Positions 11,701 to 23,212 of a stretch of 64,000 nucleotides of DNA are shown piece by piece. Both the position numbers and the translations under genes were made by a program. This stretch comes from Lactifluus volemus (Eukaryota; Basidiomycota; Agaricomycetes; Russulales; Russulaceae). Under the pieces are notes generated by a model. The model did not search any database and was not told the origin of the DNA. It was given only the letters and a program-made list of their open reading frames with translations. The stretch lies in NCBI GenBank assembly GCA_022376515.1, contig WTXI01000156.1:1-64000 (forward strand). Direction: 5' to 3'. Position 1 is the stretch's first letter. Each line of letters begins with the position of its first letter.

Positions 11701-13334
11701 CCGGTTTGACCTCGAGCGTGTCCTAACAGGCGCTCTACGCGCTGTATCCTGCTAAGGCCAAGACTGGCAGAGCTATTCATGAACCCGCATGCAACGGCTG
11801 CCCATTGAAAGACGCCCTCTGCCGCCTCTGTCAGTTTGACGCCATGGACTTCGAAGACGGCTGGAGGCAGCTCGCTTCGAAGATACACGCCGATATCTTG
11901 CTCCGTCTTCGCTAGTTGAGCATCATTTATGTAGAGGGTGCGGACAGACGATGTGTTGGCGAACGCAGGTTCAATGCCATTTTCGGGCCTCGAGGTTATG
12001 AGAATACGAAAGTTTGACGGCAATTTGAAGAGGTGACAAGCAAGAAAGGTGTGCAATCCTTTTTTGTCGATCGAATCTCCACTCTCGTCCAACGCATCGA
12101 TGACGATAAGGATTGGGTCGTCAAGTTTCAAGTTCTCGAACGGCTCAAGGAGAAGCCGTTCAAAAAGTGTACGATAATCTTGGGTGTTGCGAAGAGATAA
12201 AGTTTCCTTAATGGCCTTCCCGAGGGCGAGCTTGAATGAAGGATTGTGATTGGAGAGATCGCAAGCAACTGTCGTGAAGAGCTGGTATGCCTTTCCTTTG
12301 GACCCTTCCCCTCGCCGAAAAGCAAAGTAAGAGCCGAGATACGACTTCTCGAATACACGTGCGACTTCATGTGCAATCGAAGACTTTCCAGTGCCTGCCT
12401 GGCCGAGGATGACGAGGGTACGTTCAGATGTGGGATTTTCGACCCACTTGAAGATGTAGTCGAGAAAATCTTGGCGTGTGCCTTCGAGACAGCGCTTCTC
12501 ATCGCCGAATGGCCAGCCTCCCGCATAAGGCAATCCTCTGATGATTGCACCACATTCTGCGTGCTCCTTGTCAGATCGACGATCCGACTCTCTTGTAACT
12601 ATCAGAACTACCCACCTTCTACTTCTTGGTGTGACAAGTCTAATCGGTTGCACTGTTGAGTGAGTTGTGGCAGGAGAACGAAAAAATTCAGGTTGGCCTG
12701 CAAAAATGTTTTGAGTGAGCGGAAGGGATAATAGTATTTCCAACAGACCTGGTATACTTGAAGAATCATCGACAATTTTGTATCATACTGCTTGACCTTC
12801 TTCAACAAATCGTTACGAAGAAGGAGAATCTTGATTCCTTTCACTTCAGCGCATTCTTTCAGCGCGGCGTCGATCCCATGCAAGTCGCTTGATTTGGATT
12901 AGACCACGACATATTCAGTAAGAGGAAAAGAAACCTCTGAAAGGACCCGAAGATAGAGAGCAGGTCGGATGGCAGTTCTTCTATTTTCAAACCACGGTTT
13001 CGGCACATATTACCGACATTGACAACGACACTCCCAACTTTCGATAGTTTCTCCATCACCAGTTTCCACTCTGCCTTGCACTGCTTGACCTCCTTATATG
13101 CAATCATCAACACAGAAGACGTTAAAGGTCAGATGGGGCACTCACATCCCGCATTTTGAGAGCCTGAAGAATAAGGCCAGCGGCTGGAGAGATATAGGGT
13201 ATCGTTTTAGCCAATGAACTGAGCTCCTTCAAAGCTGAAAGGGTTGGATCGATCGCGCTAATCACAAGGTCAGCCCCTCCAGCTATCGACTCCGATGGAG
13301 CTGGATTGATGGGATTAGCGGCTTGACAAGGCAC
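8712..13334 (-). CDS. NACHT-WD40 NLR (STAND protein, HET-E/HNWD-like architecture)
   Basis: Six exons on the minus strand: 13334-13146, 13092-12935, 12887-12749, 12697 to about 12616, 12566-11037 and 10976-8712, about 1,450 residues. The exon 4 to 5 junction is not resolved: the obvious donor gives the wrong phase. Residues 1-190 are a helical N-terminal region. A NACHT NTPase follows, with Walker A GQAGTGKSS (about 247), Walker B LIVIDALDE (about 340) and the sensor ILITSRPE. A helical arm follows. Fourteen WD40 repeats of about 43 residues end with a degenerate fifteenth blade and a short tail. In known fungal members the WD40 part binds a ligand, the NACHT domain oligomerises, and the N-terminal domain triggers a response such as cell death in non-self recognition. 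The N-terminal type here is not HET and is unassigned. The gene sits between R1 copy 2 and R2 copy 2. Confidence 0.85.
8960..10755 (-). repeat. Array of 14 near-identical WD40-coding repeats (about 129 bp each)
   Basis: Each unit encodes a form of FTGHT-x5-SVAFSPDGQRIASAS-x-D-x-TIRVWDAATGQVVAGP. Nucleotide identity between units is very high in the framework. Differences cluster at the few positions after FTGHT and at the residues around the second blade strand (for example GDHT, QDCT, FDRT, ADST, KDRT, EDRT). The second unit is short: FTGHT runs directly into SAFSPDGQ, so about five residues are missing. This is the pattern expected of repeats kept similar by unequal exchange while exposed positions diversify. 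Confidence 0.85.
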
Positions 13335-13603
13335 TCGTGAGCGATCGGAAACGACGCATTAAAATAGTACACACAGATAGGGTGATCATTGCTGGAGTCG
13401 GGATTACAGGAGTTTGGAACCCGTTTCCTCCAAATGGGCGACATATTTCGACTTGGTTTTGAAGATGATGACGGGACGAACGAGCAAGTCGGAACGTGGC
13501 GCCTGAGCTTTTTTTTTTCTAGTGCAGTACCTTGCCCTCGGCGTCAGGCCCGATTAGTCAGCGCGTACGTGCCTAGACCCTCTATTCTTCCCTCGAGTAG
13601 CTG

Positions 13604-16308
13604 AAATGCGAATGAAAGTCGATGTGAATATACCGATGAAGAGTCACGAATAGACGTCGGCGGGTGGAACGACTGCGAAAAGGAGGAGAGGAACAGTAAA
13701 ACAGGGTTTTTTCCAAGGGAAGATACTGTACAAGTACGAAATGAACTCCACGCACGTTCTTACCGACGGTCTAACCCTCCGCGTCGGTAGCGTCAACGTA
13801 ACTTACGTCTTGGACACGCTATCCGTAAACTCCTTGAACACGCCACTGACAAATTGGCCAGCTGCGCCGTGTCGATCCGATTATCGTCGCATAACTCGAC
13901 CACCACGCCGCTGCGGCGAACTGCGGCTACCCCCTCTGCCGCCGTCGAGCACGGCGAGAGCATGTACCGGCCCCATTTCGAAGACAAAATGTTGAAAGTG
14001 AATGTGGGGGCCGCGTATGCGGTGTGGACGCGCGTTGAACAGTCCATAGACGCACACAGTAATTGAAATCAGTCCTTCAGTCGGATGCGGAAGTGAAGCG
14101 AGGCGAGACGGGCGTCAAAAGCATAGCCTACAGCCACAGCAGTAGCAACTGCGGAAAAGGCATGCAGATGCAGACGCCACAGCGTTTGCTCTGCACCATC
14201 GGTGAGGTATCTGGTGTGTCTGAGACATGGACGCAGACATCAAGCGGCCGCAAGGGGGTGAAATTCCGAGGTGCTACGTACTATAACAGTAATATGAGAT
14301 TAGACAAGACTAATCAATTATCCTCTGTCCCGCTACTGTCGCTGACACTCCTGACACTGTTTATGCCACTGATGCTCTCCTCCTTCATGGGACGTGGTGA
14401 CTCGGACTCATCGCGCGACTCACACTTGTTGCGCGACTCGGATCTCACGCTGTCCTCCCTTTGCTTCCTTTCTCTCCTGAGAGCCTTTGCCCTCCTTATC
14501 GCCTTGTCCCTTTCTCGTTCCTCAGCCTCTTTTTCCCGGCGCCTCTCGCGCACGACTAGCGCACGGGTCTCGCAGATGCCGGGGCTGCACATCGACCCCC
14601 CGTGCTCGGGGCAATCCCACCTTTCCTCTTCCTTACCCACTATCCTGACTCTCGCCGGGTCCTCTCGCGGTACATCATGCCCATCCCACAGGTTCTCATA
14701 TATCTCGGGCTCAGTTTGAGTCTGGCTCGATGGTATGTCGTCATGGGCACCGCGCGAAATGATGGTGCTCCTGATCGAGATAGGACTTGGCGAAGAGTCG
14801 AACAGGTCATCCATAGCTACCGCTATCGATTCTTTCGGACTATCTTCTTCATAATATCCAAACTTTTTGTCGAGGGCCCTTAGCCCACAGCGTGGCGGGG
14901 ACCGTGACTGGGACTTGTGGTTGCCGGAACCAAGAACGTTGGTAGGGACACGAGTGGGGAGTATATCGCCATTGTCGGTGCTCTGATACCCGCTGCTCGC
15001 GTGCGTTGGCGCGGCCGAGGACATAGATGTGGTGGAAAGGCGTCTCCCTGGAGAACCATGATCTACAGCTGATAAGATTGCAGAATTAGGAAACGTACAT
15101 TGGCTGGCGCGAATGGCTGTAGCCGAGGCGGACGCGCGAGAAGTCGTAGAAGGTGGCGGTGGCGGCGACAGAGCGTTTCTGGATCCAGAACAGGAAAAGT
15201 CGCTCTGAGAAACGATTTGCCTATTGTCCCTGGATGAAGACGCAGCATTGTTATTCCTAGCTGCAAGCCCTTCCGGAGATTCAACTATGGGCGCAAGATA
15301 AGCTTATAAATGCTAGGAAAGGATCGATATTCGCAAATACCTATTGGTACCGGCAGAGGTCGTCGGACGAGAAAGGAGCTGTCAAGTGGGCGGCACAGTC
15401 GCGTGGCCTCGGAGGGTACATCACAGTAGGTAGGTTTAGGATACGGGTATTTGATCCGGCTGGAGGAGACCGATGTGAACTTTCAAGACTTCCATATTTT
15501 GATAGTAAGTTACTTACGTCTTGTCAGGCGCCCAACCTCGAAACCAATGTTCTTCGATCCATGTACGTTTCCAACCTGACAATGTATGAGTAACAATAAC
15601 TGAACCGTCACTAGTACTGAACCCACCGTTCTCCTCTATTGAACTTCCCGTCTCGAGGTTACAGCAGAACACTTTTGAAGACTCGCTCAACTCGGCTTGT
15701 ATCGGGTTCAACAATATCCTTGACCACGAATGCATTCCCAACAAAATTTCAAACTTATCAAACTCGCAATCGATTTCGATTATCACCATTCCTGGAGACT
15801 GAAGACTCAGACGACGAATCAGAGGAGTTTCCGGTTAAGAAAACATTGTCATAAAATCTCACAGCCGGATTCTGGAACATGGCCATCAAGACATCCTTTT
15901 TGCCTATGCAACACGCTAGCCAGAGCGCGAGCGCGCGCCAATCCGCGTCGAGTGCGCGTCGATCCGCGTCGAGTGGATATGGACGCACGATCGTAAGGTA
16001 CTTGTTCTCGTCATCCGATGATGGCAGTGGCGTCATCGTGCGTCTTCTTCACAGTCGGCTACTACTGTAACGGGATATTACAGAGTAGCACCCAATAGCA
16101 AAGAAAAAAGTGTATAAAGGCAGGGTGAGGAGAGGAGGGTGAAGAGTAGGGAAGTGGTTTGACGGACGAGAAGGGGGGTGGTGGGTGGCCTCTGTATGTT
16201 AGGCCATTTGGATTTTAAGAAACAAGAAATGAGGAAGGGTGAAGCTGCGCTTGCGCGAGTCATGCGACGACATGCGTAGCCTACGGTGGGAAGGGCGCGC
16301 CACTAGTT
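13604..16308. repeat. Segmental repeat R2, copy 2
   Basis: Direct copy of 4583-7317. Shared sequence covers the 3' flank, the whole DEPKYL gene and the promoter. Differences are scattered substitutions plus small indels, for example loss of about 20 bases near 14460 and near 14730. The right edge is near a GGTGGGAAGGGCGCG segment at 16287-16301. Confidence 0.9.
14314..16036 (-). CDS. DEPKYL-family protein, copy 2 (unknown function)
   Basis: Paralog of the gene at 5314-7066 with the same five-exon plan. The start reads MTPLPSSDDENKYLTIVRPYP. The next segment shows a small internal duplication (DADRRALDADWRALALW in place of the usual single ADRRALALW), then SPGMVIIEIDCEF and GWKRTWIEEHWFRGW. 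The C-terminal half keeps the YENLWDGHD motif, the CPEHGGSMCSPGICE cluster and the charged coiled coil, slightly shorter than in copy 1. The frame is open throughout, so it looks functional. It lies directly after the NLR on the same strand, with about 980 bases between the stop codon and the NLR start. Function unknown. Confidence 0.7.
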
Positions 16309-16860
16309 TGCTGTCCAAAGTCGCAGTCCGCAGACAATGCTTCCCTCACTTCGATCACACCACCGCTGCTTCGATGCGCAACGCAGTACTTGATCTAACT
16401 CATCATCAAACAGCACATTACACAAAATTCACCTTGACCCTCCTAGGCAATTCCCGCTGATGGCCTCGACCCTAACTCCGGCCGTTATTCGAGATTGTAA
16501 GGGCAAGAATCTGCGTCTCAGCACGATCTGATCCGCTGCTTGTGCGGACCCACTGGGGAACGGCGTGGCGTAACTTATGCAGTTACAATACCAAGTTATG
16601 CCTAATTGGACTGCTGACTGTAGAGGCCATCCATGACGACTTGGCCTTTTGCGTTGATGCTGCTTTACGCTGTGCTTGATTCTCCTGCGCACCTCAGGAA
16701 ATGCATAGTTTTATGGCACTATAGGGGTTTCCGTAGCACGTAGCAGGCGAGCAGAGGTTTTCATCGTGAACAAACAAAGGCTTGATTCAGTCGAAGGAGG
16801 GCACTAGCGGGCTAAGTAGCCAGTACTACTACTAGTTGCTGCATATCACTCAACTTCACA
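16309..16860. other. No convincing gene
   Basis: Spacer between R2 copy 2 and the 3' end of the ABC gene. Only short frames on both strands, without domain or splice logic. Confidence 0.5.
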
Positions 16861-18785
16861 CTACATCATCGCACCTACACCTCCCTCCAATTTGAACCTC
16901 TTCACACCATCCTCTACGCCCCACGGTACCTCATCTTCCCAATGACTGATCACGACAACAGCCTGTTCATCGCTGACACCTTCATCACTTCTCAAAAATG
17001 CTCTCGCAGCGCGAATCAACTGATCATCCATGCCAGCCCATACTTCATCCAGTAGCACGACCGGCGGACGACCAACAAGTGCGCGCATCAGGAGCACCAT
17101 ACTCTGTACGCCGGCAGGTAACGATGCGAACGGTCGCTGCGCGAACATTTCCGCAGACTCCTCACCACCCCATGTTTGTGGGCCAAGCCCATGTAGGATC
17201 GCCCAGATGCGATTTTCACGCCACGCGCGCTCGGGCTCACTCAGCTCGCCATGTAGACCGACGCCGAGGCCCCGCGGGCCGAGCGGAACAAAGCCGCCGT
17301 CAAAGCCCGTCGCGATAGCCTCCCATACGCTCATGTTACGCGCGCGGGGCCAGGCATTGTACAACTCCGGGGAGACGACGCCGATACGAGCGCGGAGGCG
17401 GGTCGTCGCGTGCATTCGTCGAGCGGCACCGAAAAGCGTAAGCGCAGACGTGGGCGAGCGTTGGGTGTAAGATTGTGGGTGGTCCCCAGTCAGCACGGAG
17501 AGCAACGTGGTTTTTCCGGAACCTGGATCGAGTTGCGCTGTTTGACTTTTTCAAATTTCTGGGAGTGCAATCATCAACTTACCGTTTGTGCCTTGGAGAT
17601 GCCAGCGATCCCCGGCGCGTATTGTCCAGTTGATGTCTTTAAGGATCTGCGCAAAACTAGTAAAGGATTCCAAAAAAAAAATACAGTTGGAAGATAGGTA
17701 ACTGACGTGTCGTTCATGGTATCGAACATTGACGTTCTTCATATCGACCAAGACTTTGGCTTCCGCTCTCGAATCCGGCGCTTCCATTGAAGCCACTGAA
17801 CGAGTGTGTGAGGCCAGCTCTTTCAAGATTGTTGTCCGTTCTCCGGTCTTCACACGTCCGCTTTGCACCAGAGCGATGTGAGTAATCCACTCGGGGATTG
17901 GGTCTTGCAGGCGAAGGCCCATGATAATGCGAGGGTTATTGGAAGCGTGAACCGAGTGAAGAAGAGAGAGCAGTGTTGGTCGGGTTTTAAAGTCAAGCCC
18001 AGCTAGATGAATTGTGAGCCTAGAGTTTACATATAAAAAAGATGGGCCAAAATTCACTCAAAGGTTCATCAAGAAGAAGGATATCGGGTTGTTCTAGAAG
18101 CGCTTTGACAATTCTGGCCCGACGAGTCTGGCCATTACTAAGTGCTACGAAAGGAAGGTCGAGCAAATGAACCAATTCCAACTTTTCTGTCAACTCTTCG
18201 AACCTTTGCGCCCTTTCTTCAGTCTGCGAGGCAGGGTTTTTCGAAGAGATATCCACGAGAGACGATATTATGGACTCTTGCGCGAGGCCAGATTCTTTGG
18301 GGAACATACTTTGACGGAGTGTGATACGGTCTTCATCGCGCACAGCACCATACCGTGCCGTGTAGTCATAGAACGCACCACCCGATGCACGTGGACGATG
18401 CGCGAATGAGACAAAACATATGGCTTCGTTTATGGGACGCGACTTGAGGGCGAGAGATGGGAGGGGTCCGCCAGGTGGAGGGGGAGATATGCGCATGTTA
18501 CCGAGAAGGGTCTGAATATCGCGTGTGTAAACGAGTGGGCATGCATAGTGGATCGGAAGGGGATAAAACGTTCACCTCAAGCAACGCCGTCTTTTCACCC
18601 GCACCTGACCCAACGACTGCCCAACTCTCTCCTTCTCGAACTGTCCAGTCAAGAGCACGGAGGACAGGTTTAGCATTGTTGGGATCGCCGAAACGGTAGA
18701 CATTGGCTGTAGGTATTCGTACGACATGAGAGGTGTGTGTGGCTGTATGCTGGTAGCATCTTCTAATACCGTGACGAGCGACCAT
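16861..18785 (-). CDS. Twin-NBD ABC ATPase without membrane domain (YDR061W-like)
   Basis: Five exons on the minus strand, 18785-18576, 18511-18058, 18002-17707, 17646-17583 and 17522-16861, join in phase to give 561 residues. This is close to the soluble twin-ABC protein YDR061W of yeast. NBD1 carries GSGAGEKT (59-66) where a Walker A is expected, signature LSNGQ (194-198), Walker B ILLLDE (214-219) and D-loop GLD after exon 2. NBD2 carries a canonical Walker A GTNGSGKT (339-346), an aberrant signature LPAGVQ (476-481), Walker B VVLLDE (496-501) and a switch histidine in ISHWED (535). No transmembrane segment is seen. One composite ATP site therefore looks canonical and the other degenerate. 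Function of this family is poorly known; it is not a transporter by itself. It is divergent from gene A. Confidence 0.8.
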
Positions 18786-18919
18786 TTTGGGTGGCGCGGC
18801 TGGGGCCTCGAGGCCTCAAGGCCTCAACATCTATGTTTGGACTCCGCGTGACTTAGGCTCATAATTGGCAGCTTCAAAGGCATGAGTCCTGAGTGTACAG
18901 TACCTACCTGTTTTTCCTG
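18786..18919. promoter_or_regulatory. Short divergent promoter (ABC gene / mosaic gene A)
   Basis: Only about 134 bases separate the ABC start codon (minus) from the chosen ATG of gene A (plus). Both promoters must lie here or overlap the 5' exons. It contains a GGCCTCGAGGCCTCAAGGCCTC run. The counterpart at 28802-28985 keeps a CTATGTTTG segment and the same arrangement, so the divergent pair was duplicated together. Confidence 0.5.
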
Positions 18920-21900
18920 ATGTTTCCCTCTTACCCTCCCTCTCACCCGGGCCACTCTCCCACTCACCCGGGCCACTCTCCCTCTCACCCGCGCCCCCCT
19001 CCCTCTTATCACGCTTCTTGTCCTTCCTCGTCCCTCCCCTCGTCGATCCAGCCCGCCTCCTCGACCCAACGCACCGTCTCGTACATACTACCCGGCTCCT
19101 CGACCCAACCCACCGTCTCGTACATACTACCCGGCTCCCCGCCTCCACTATCGCCCCCCTCGCCATTCCCCTCGTCCTACTTAGGGACTGTCACCGCTCC
19201 CGCCTCACGCCCACATCTATCTTCACATCTGATTGGTCCGCCATCAGAACCACTCCCTCCTGCATCTCCAGCTAGCCAAGCCTTCAAACATCGCTTCAGC
19301 TTTCAAAAACTTGCTGCACCTGAGCCATCAAAGGCTGCTCGCCAGTCTCCCCCGTTGGCTCTGCGGACCGCGGACCTTGCCGCCGTAGATCAGAGAGACC
19401 CACGGACAGTCACGAAGGCATTGGAACGAGCCATTCAACAAAGACTAGAAGAGAGAGCCCGGGGAGAGTCGGCACAGGCAAGGGCAAAGGACGATGTTCG
19501 GTCACTTGTGGAGCGTTTACTCTCGGGTAGGCCACCACCGAATGAGGAGCGGTCCTCCATTCTTTCAGCATGTGTCCAAGCGTGCGAACTCGGGGGCCTG
19601 AATCTTTCTACGGTTCTACAAGAATTAACGATTGATGGGTGCCCACCGATATATTGGGCCATCGTAAACAGGGCTGCAGCATCCGGGAGCGACAATGTGG
19701 AGCTTGATTCCATTGTGTTCGCTTTGTTGGACGCCTGCCGACCTCTTCGTCCAGTAACCCTTGATGCCATCCGTCGCGCCTGCATGAGGGCGTCTGATAA
19801 TGTCCTTCTCCAGCGGCTGTTTCTGGACATTCCCCTTCTCTCACCTCTTTCCGCGGGAGATATGATATTGCTGGGTAAAAACCTGAAAGATCACGTCGAC
19901 GTTGATGAGAAACGGGATGGCACTGGATCATTCGTGGCTTATATCAAAATCCCAAAGTTCCCACTGCGAATGCGCCTTTGTCATTCTGTCACGATTCAGT
20001 TCGTCGCATCATGTGCGTGCCCTTCTTTCCCGCGTGTGTCCAGAGGCCTGCGTTTTTACGCAACCCTCCCACAGGCAGGCTTTGGATACTCAGATTTAAC
20101 GCGGTTGTTGAGACTGCAGCGACGAAAGGTCAACCCGAGAGCAAGTGGTATCTCTCTCTTGAATTGGGCCAAAACTCGCCGCCGACAACGGTCAACGCAA
20201 GCCTCATCGCAGGGCCCTCAAATCCGGCAGAAAATCGCGGTCCTGACCCTGCTCGGACAGTCTCATTCGGTTGTAATACGCCCGAACTATCTCCTGGTCG
20301 TCTGCTCAGAGTCCGGCTCGATGAATGTCCGATAGGCCCCCACTTACTTTCTGGGTATGTCAAACTAGCATGCTCACACCCGTTGCCTCTAAAGCATCTG
20401 ACTATTCGAAGATCATCACTGTTTGTCGGTTCGAACAAGACCTTCCACGCCGAGCTGTCCCAGTCACAACGTCCCCAGTTGCTCGCCGATACTTTGATTA
20501 CCTCAGTTTCAAGTTCACCGCAATTGGTGATACCTACCCCTGAATTACTGCAATCTCTACCTCTTCCCCCTACACCGAAGAAAAAGAGATCAAGCCCACC
20601 GCACACAACGTTGCGGAGAGGGGGACGAATAGGTAATACACGTGTTCGTTTTTATTCCTAGCATTAGTAAACGTATCTGGTGCTGTAGTCGACCATGGGA
20701 TATGGACTACAGCCCCGACTTTAAGCTCTGGATCCCGGACCGCTCCTAAAGCCACCGCACCATGCCTTCCACTAAATTCAAGAGGTATTAGTCACACCCG
20801 ATCTCATTTCCGTACACACGTTTCTGACTTGGCCGTCAGGCGCTACAGGTGGATCGACAAAATGGTCTGTAGCTGGAACCAGTGACACGAGCCCGAGCAC
20901 AAGTACGCCACTATCCACAGGAGAGGGAAATGAAGTTACGCAGAGCGAAAGCGTGACGTTGACAAACCCCGACTCCGGAGACTCTCGGTTGCCACCTCCG
21001 CCTTCTAAAACGGTCTTAGTGTTTCCAATACCTGTCGCTCCGGAAGAGAATTACCGCGCCAATCATTACTCCCGTACGTTGTTATCTGCTGTGTGATCAT
21101 ATCACTGGAGGCAGGGTATGCTCAACTTGCCGCTTTCCAGGGAAACCGGGAGTTCCTCCTCCCAGTACTCCCATGTTTTCTGCCGCAGAATCAAATACTG
21201 CCAGCTCTGTTGATGGCTATCAGGGATCCCGTACACGGTCGTCGTGGGCCTCTGTGCCTACCGTATCACCCGGTCTCTCACCACCTCCGGATCTAGCGCC
21301 GCCACCAAGCTTGCCACCGAGTCCGGACCTACCACCACCTTGGGATTTGTCATCACTTTCCTGTCTCCAACCACCCCCGGGTGCACCCTTTTCGTCACAC
21401 GAGTCTTGTCCCTACGATCACGCGGGCAGGGGCCCCAGATTCAGTTCGATTATATCCTCGCCGGATGGTCAACAGATTTTCTCCATCGATGGTGACGACA
21501 TAAAGCATGCCACAACGGGAACAATAGATGGAAACATGTCTACATCAGTTTCTGAGCACGATTCACAAAGGGAGAATACCTTGCACCCTGAAAAAGGATC
21601 GACTCCTTATATCACAGCAAACGAAGCTTACACTCACGCTCTGCGTATGGAAACACCACTCCAGGATGCGTTGGCCATCATTGGTTTCAGTGGCGAGTAC
21701 ATCCTTCAGGTTGGCTTCAATCCCATCGCACTACAAGAGGGCCTACTCATTGAAGAGATATACCTCTCCCTCAACGGAGACCTGCCTTTTCTCAATGACC
21801 AACTTGAACATGAGACATTTGCATCTATTTTTACTCCATTTCCTGGTGTGGTGTGTACCAAAGAACACGTCTACTACCTCCCTGTCGACCCGCTTGCCCA

Positions 21901-23212
21901 TGGCTACCCTCACTTGTCTTCCCTGGGTGGTTTCAAAGTGAGAACCGCCAACAACAGTGCAAGTGCAAGTGCAAGTGCGAGTGCGAGTGGCGGAGGAAGC
22001 CCTGGAAGTGATGAGAGTGGCAATGGTGACCTCCGCGGAAAGGGGAAATCCAGAGAAGACCGACCTGGGGCGGAAGGAGGTGGGGAAGGTGGCAAGGATG
22101 AAGGTGATGATGCCAGCGACGTTTCAGGAAAGCCCGGTGGGGGCGACAGCACCCCTGATCCTGGGTTTCACATCACTTTAAAGTCGATGCTGTCAATCAA
22201 AACCGGAAGCACGGTTTCTCATGATGTTACAACACGTGTAAATGCTGCGGTCATGGTAAGCTCATTCAATATAGAGGTGATATAAATTCACCTTCGGTTC
22301 ATGTAGTTCGATGCCAGCGTCCCAGATCATTGGCCGGGTCCAAAGATAGGAGTCGATATGTCTGAGGTTACTGTATCCTCTGAGACCCATTGTGAAACCC
22401 AGGGTACCCTTGCTGGCCAACCAGCATACGTGCTATCACTAGCCGAGGTCTACATGACTGGATGTTCAACCGAAGAAATCGTGCTAGTAGGAGCCACTCC
22501 TGACGGTGTCTTTGCTGGTGGGGACTCAAAGAAAAGGACTGCGAACAAAGGCTCTTCCATAAACATAGGAGCAGGTTTCGTAGCCCCGAATGGACCAACT
22601 CTAATGGCTGGGTTCACAAATGGCAAGGGGCGGGGTGCGGAAGAGACGGTCGGCCGTTGGGATATCTCTTTCCATTCACTCACTTCCAACGTCCGTCGAG
22701 CCCATCTAACAGACCAAACCTATTCTTCTGTTGACGGTGGATCTTGGAAATTTGTCCCAAACACTGAAGACTTTGGCCGTGTCACGGCGGCAAAGTTCAA
22801 GGATGACCTTTCTCCATCAGGGATATTCCACATGTGGAAGAGGGCACCGACAAAGCTGGAGATCAAGATAATGTCGTGCTGGGAGACCCAGCCTGCTGGG
22901 TCAGCCAATCGCTGGAACACGCTGTTCAAGACCATGCTGCGGAGACCGGCCGCAGAACCAATTCCAGCGTTTGCAAACTTTATTTGCGCGGTGTCCACCG
23001 CTATCCACATGGAAAAGGTCCCCGATAAGGATATCTACGTCCTGTTTGAGAAAAACTTTGAAGGGGAGCTACTCGAGGAGCCTCAGCGTTTCAAAACTGT
23101 CAAGAAGCTGGTTGAATATGAGAATCTGGAGGTGCCGATGCTTTCCGCAATCATGGGGAGAACATCGCTGAGTAAGGCAGTACATCGTCATCAAGGAAAT
23201 ATTTTACCATGA
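18920..23212 (+). CDS. Mosaic protein A: helical module + linker + TANEA module
   Basis: Six exons, 18920-20012, 20075-20632, 20662-20784, 20840-21073, 21141-22255 and 22307-23212, stay in phase end to end (about 1,342 residues). An extra in-frame 57-nt intron at about 20355-20411 is possible. The intron at 20633-20661 would be only 29 nt, the weakest point; if it is not real, two genes end to end are the alternative. Residues 1-130 are Pro/Ser-rich with tandem repeats. Residues 135-360 are helical (VRSLVERLL, PPIYWAIVNR, ALLDACRPL). Residues 365-550 include LWILRF and LSPGRLLRVRLD. A Pro-rich linker follows, then a module with STPYITANEAY, GFSGEYILQVGF and GYPHLSSLGGF, a Gly/Ser spacer with an (SA)n run, and a C-terminal module (VGRWDIS, GGSWK, SPSGIF). 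The helical part resembles conserved basidiomycete hypothetical proteins; the rest is unrecognised. Confidence 0.6.
19055..19132 (+). repeat. 39-bp tandem repeat (2 copies) in gene A
   Basis: Two nearly identical 39-base units, differing at one base, encode 13-residue repeats of the type STQRTVSYILPGS in the Pro/Ser-rich N-terminus. A second, imperfect repeat (SHPGHSPTHPGHSPSHP) lies just before, at about 18935-18990. Confidence 0.8.
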
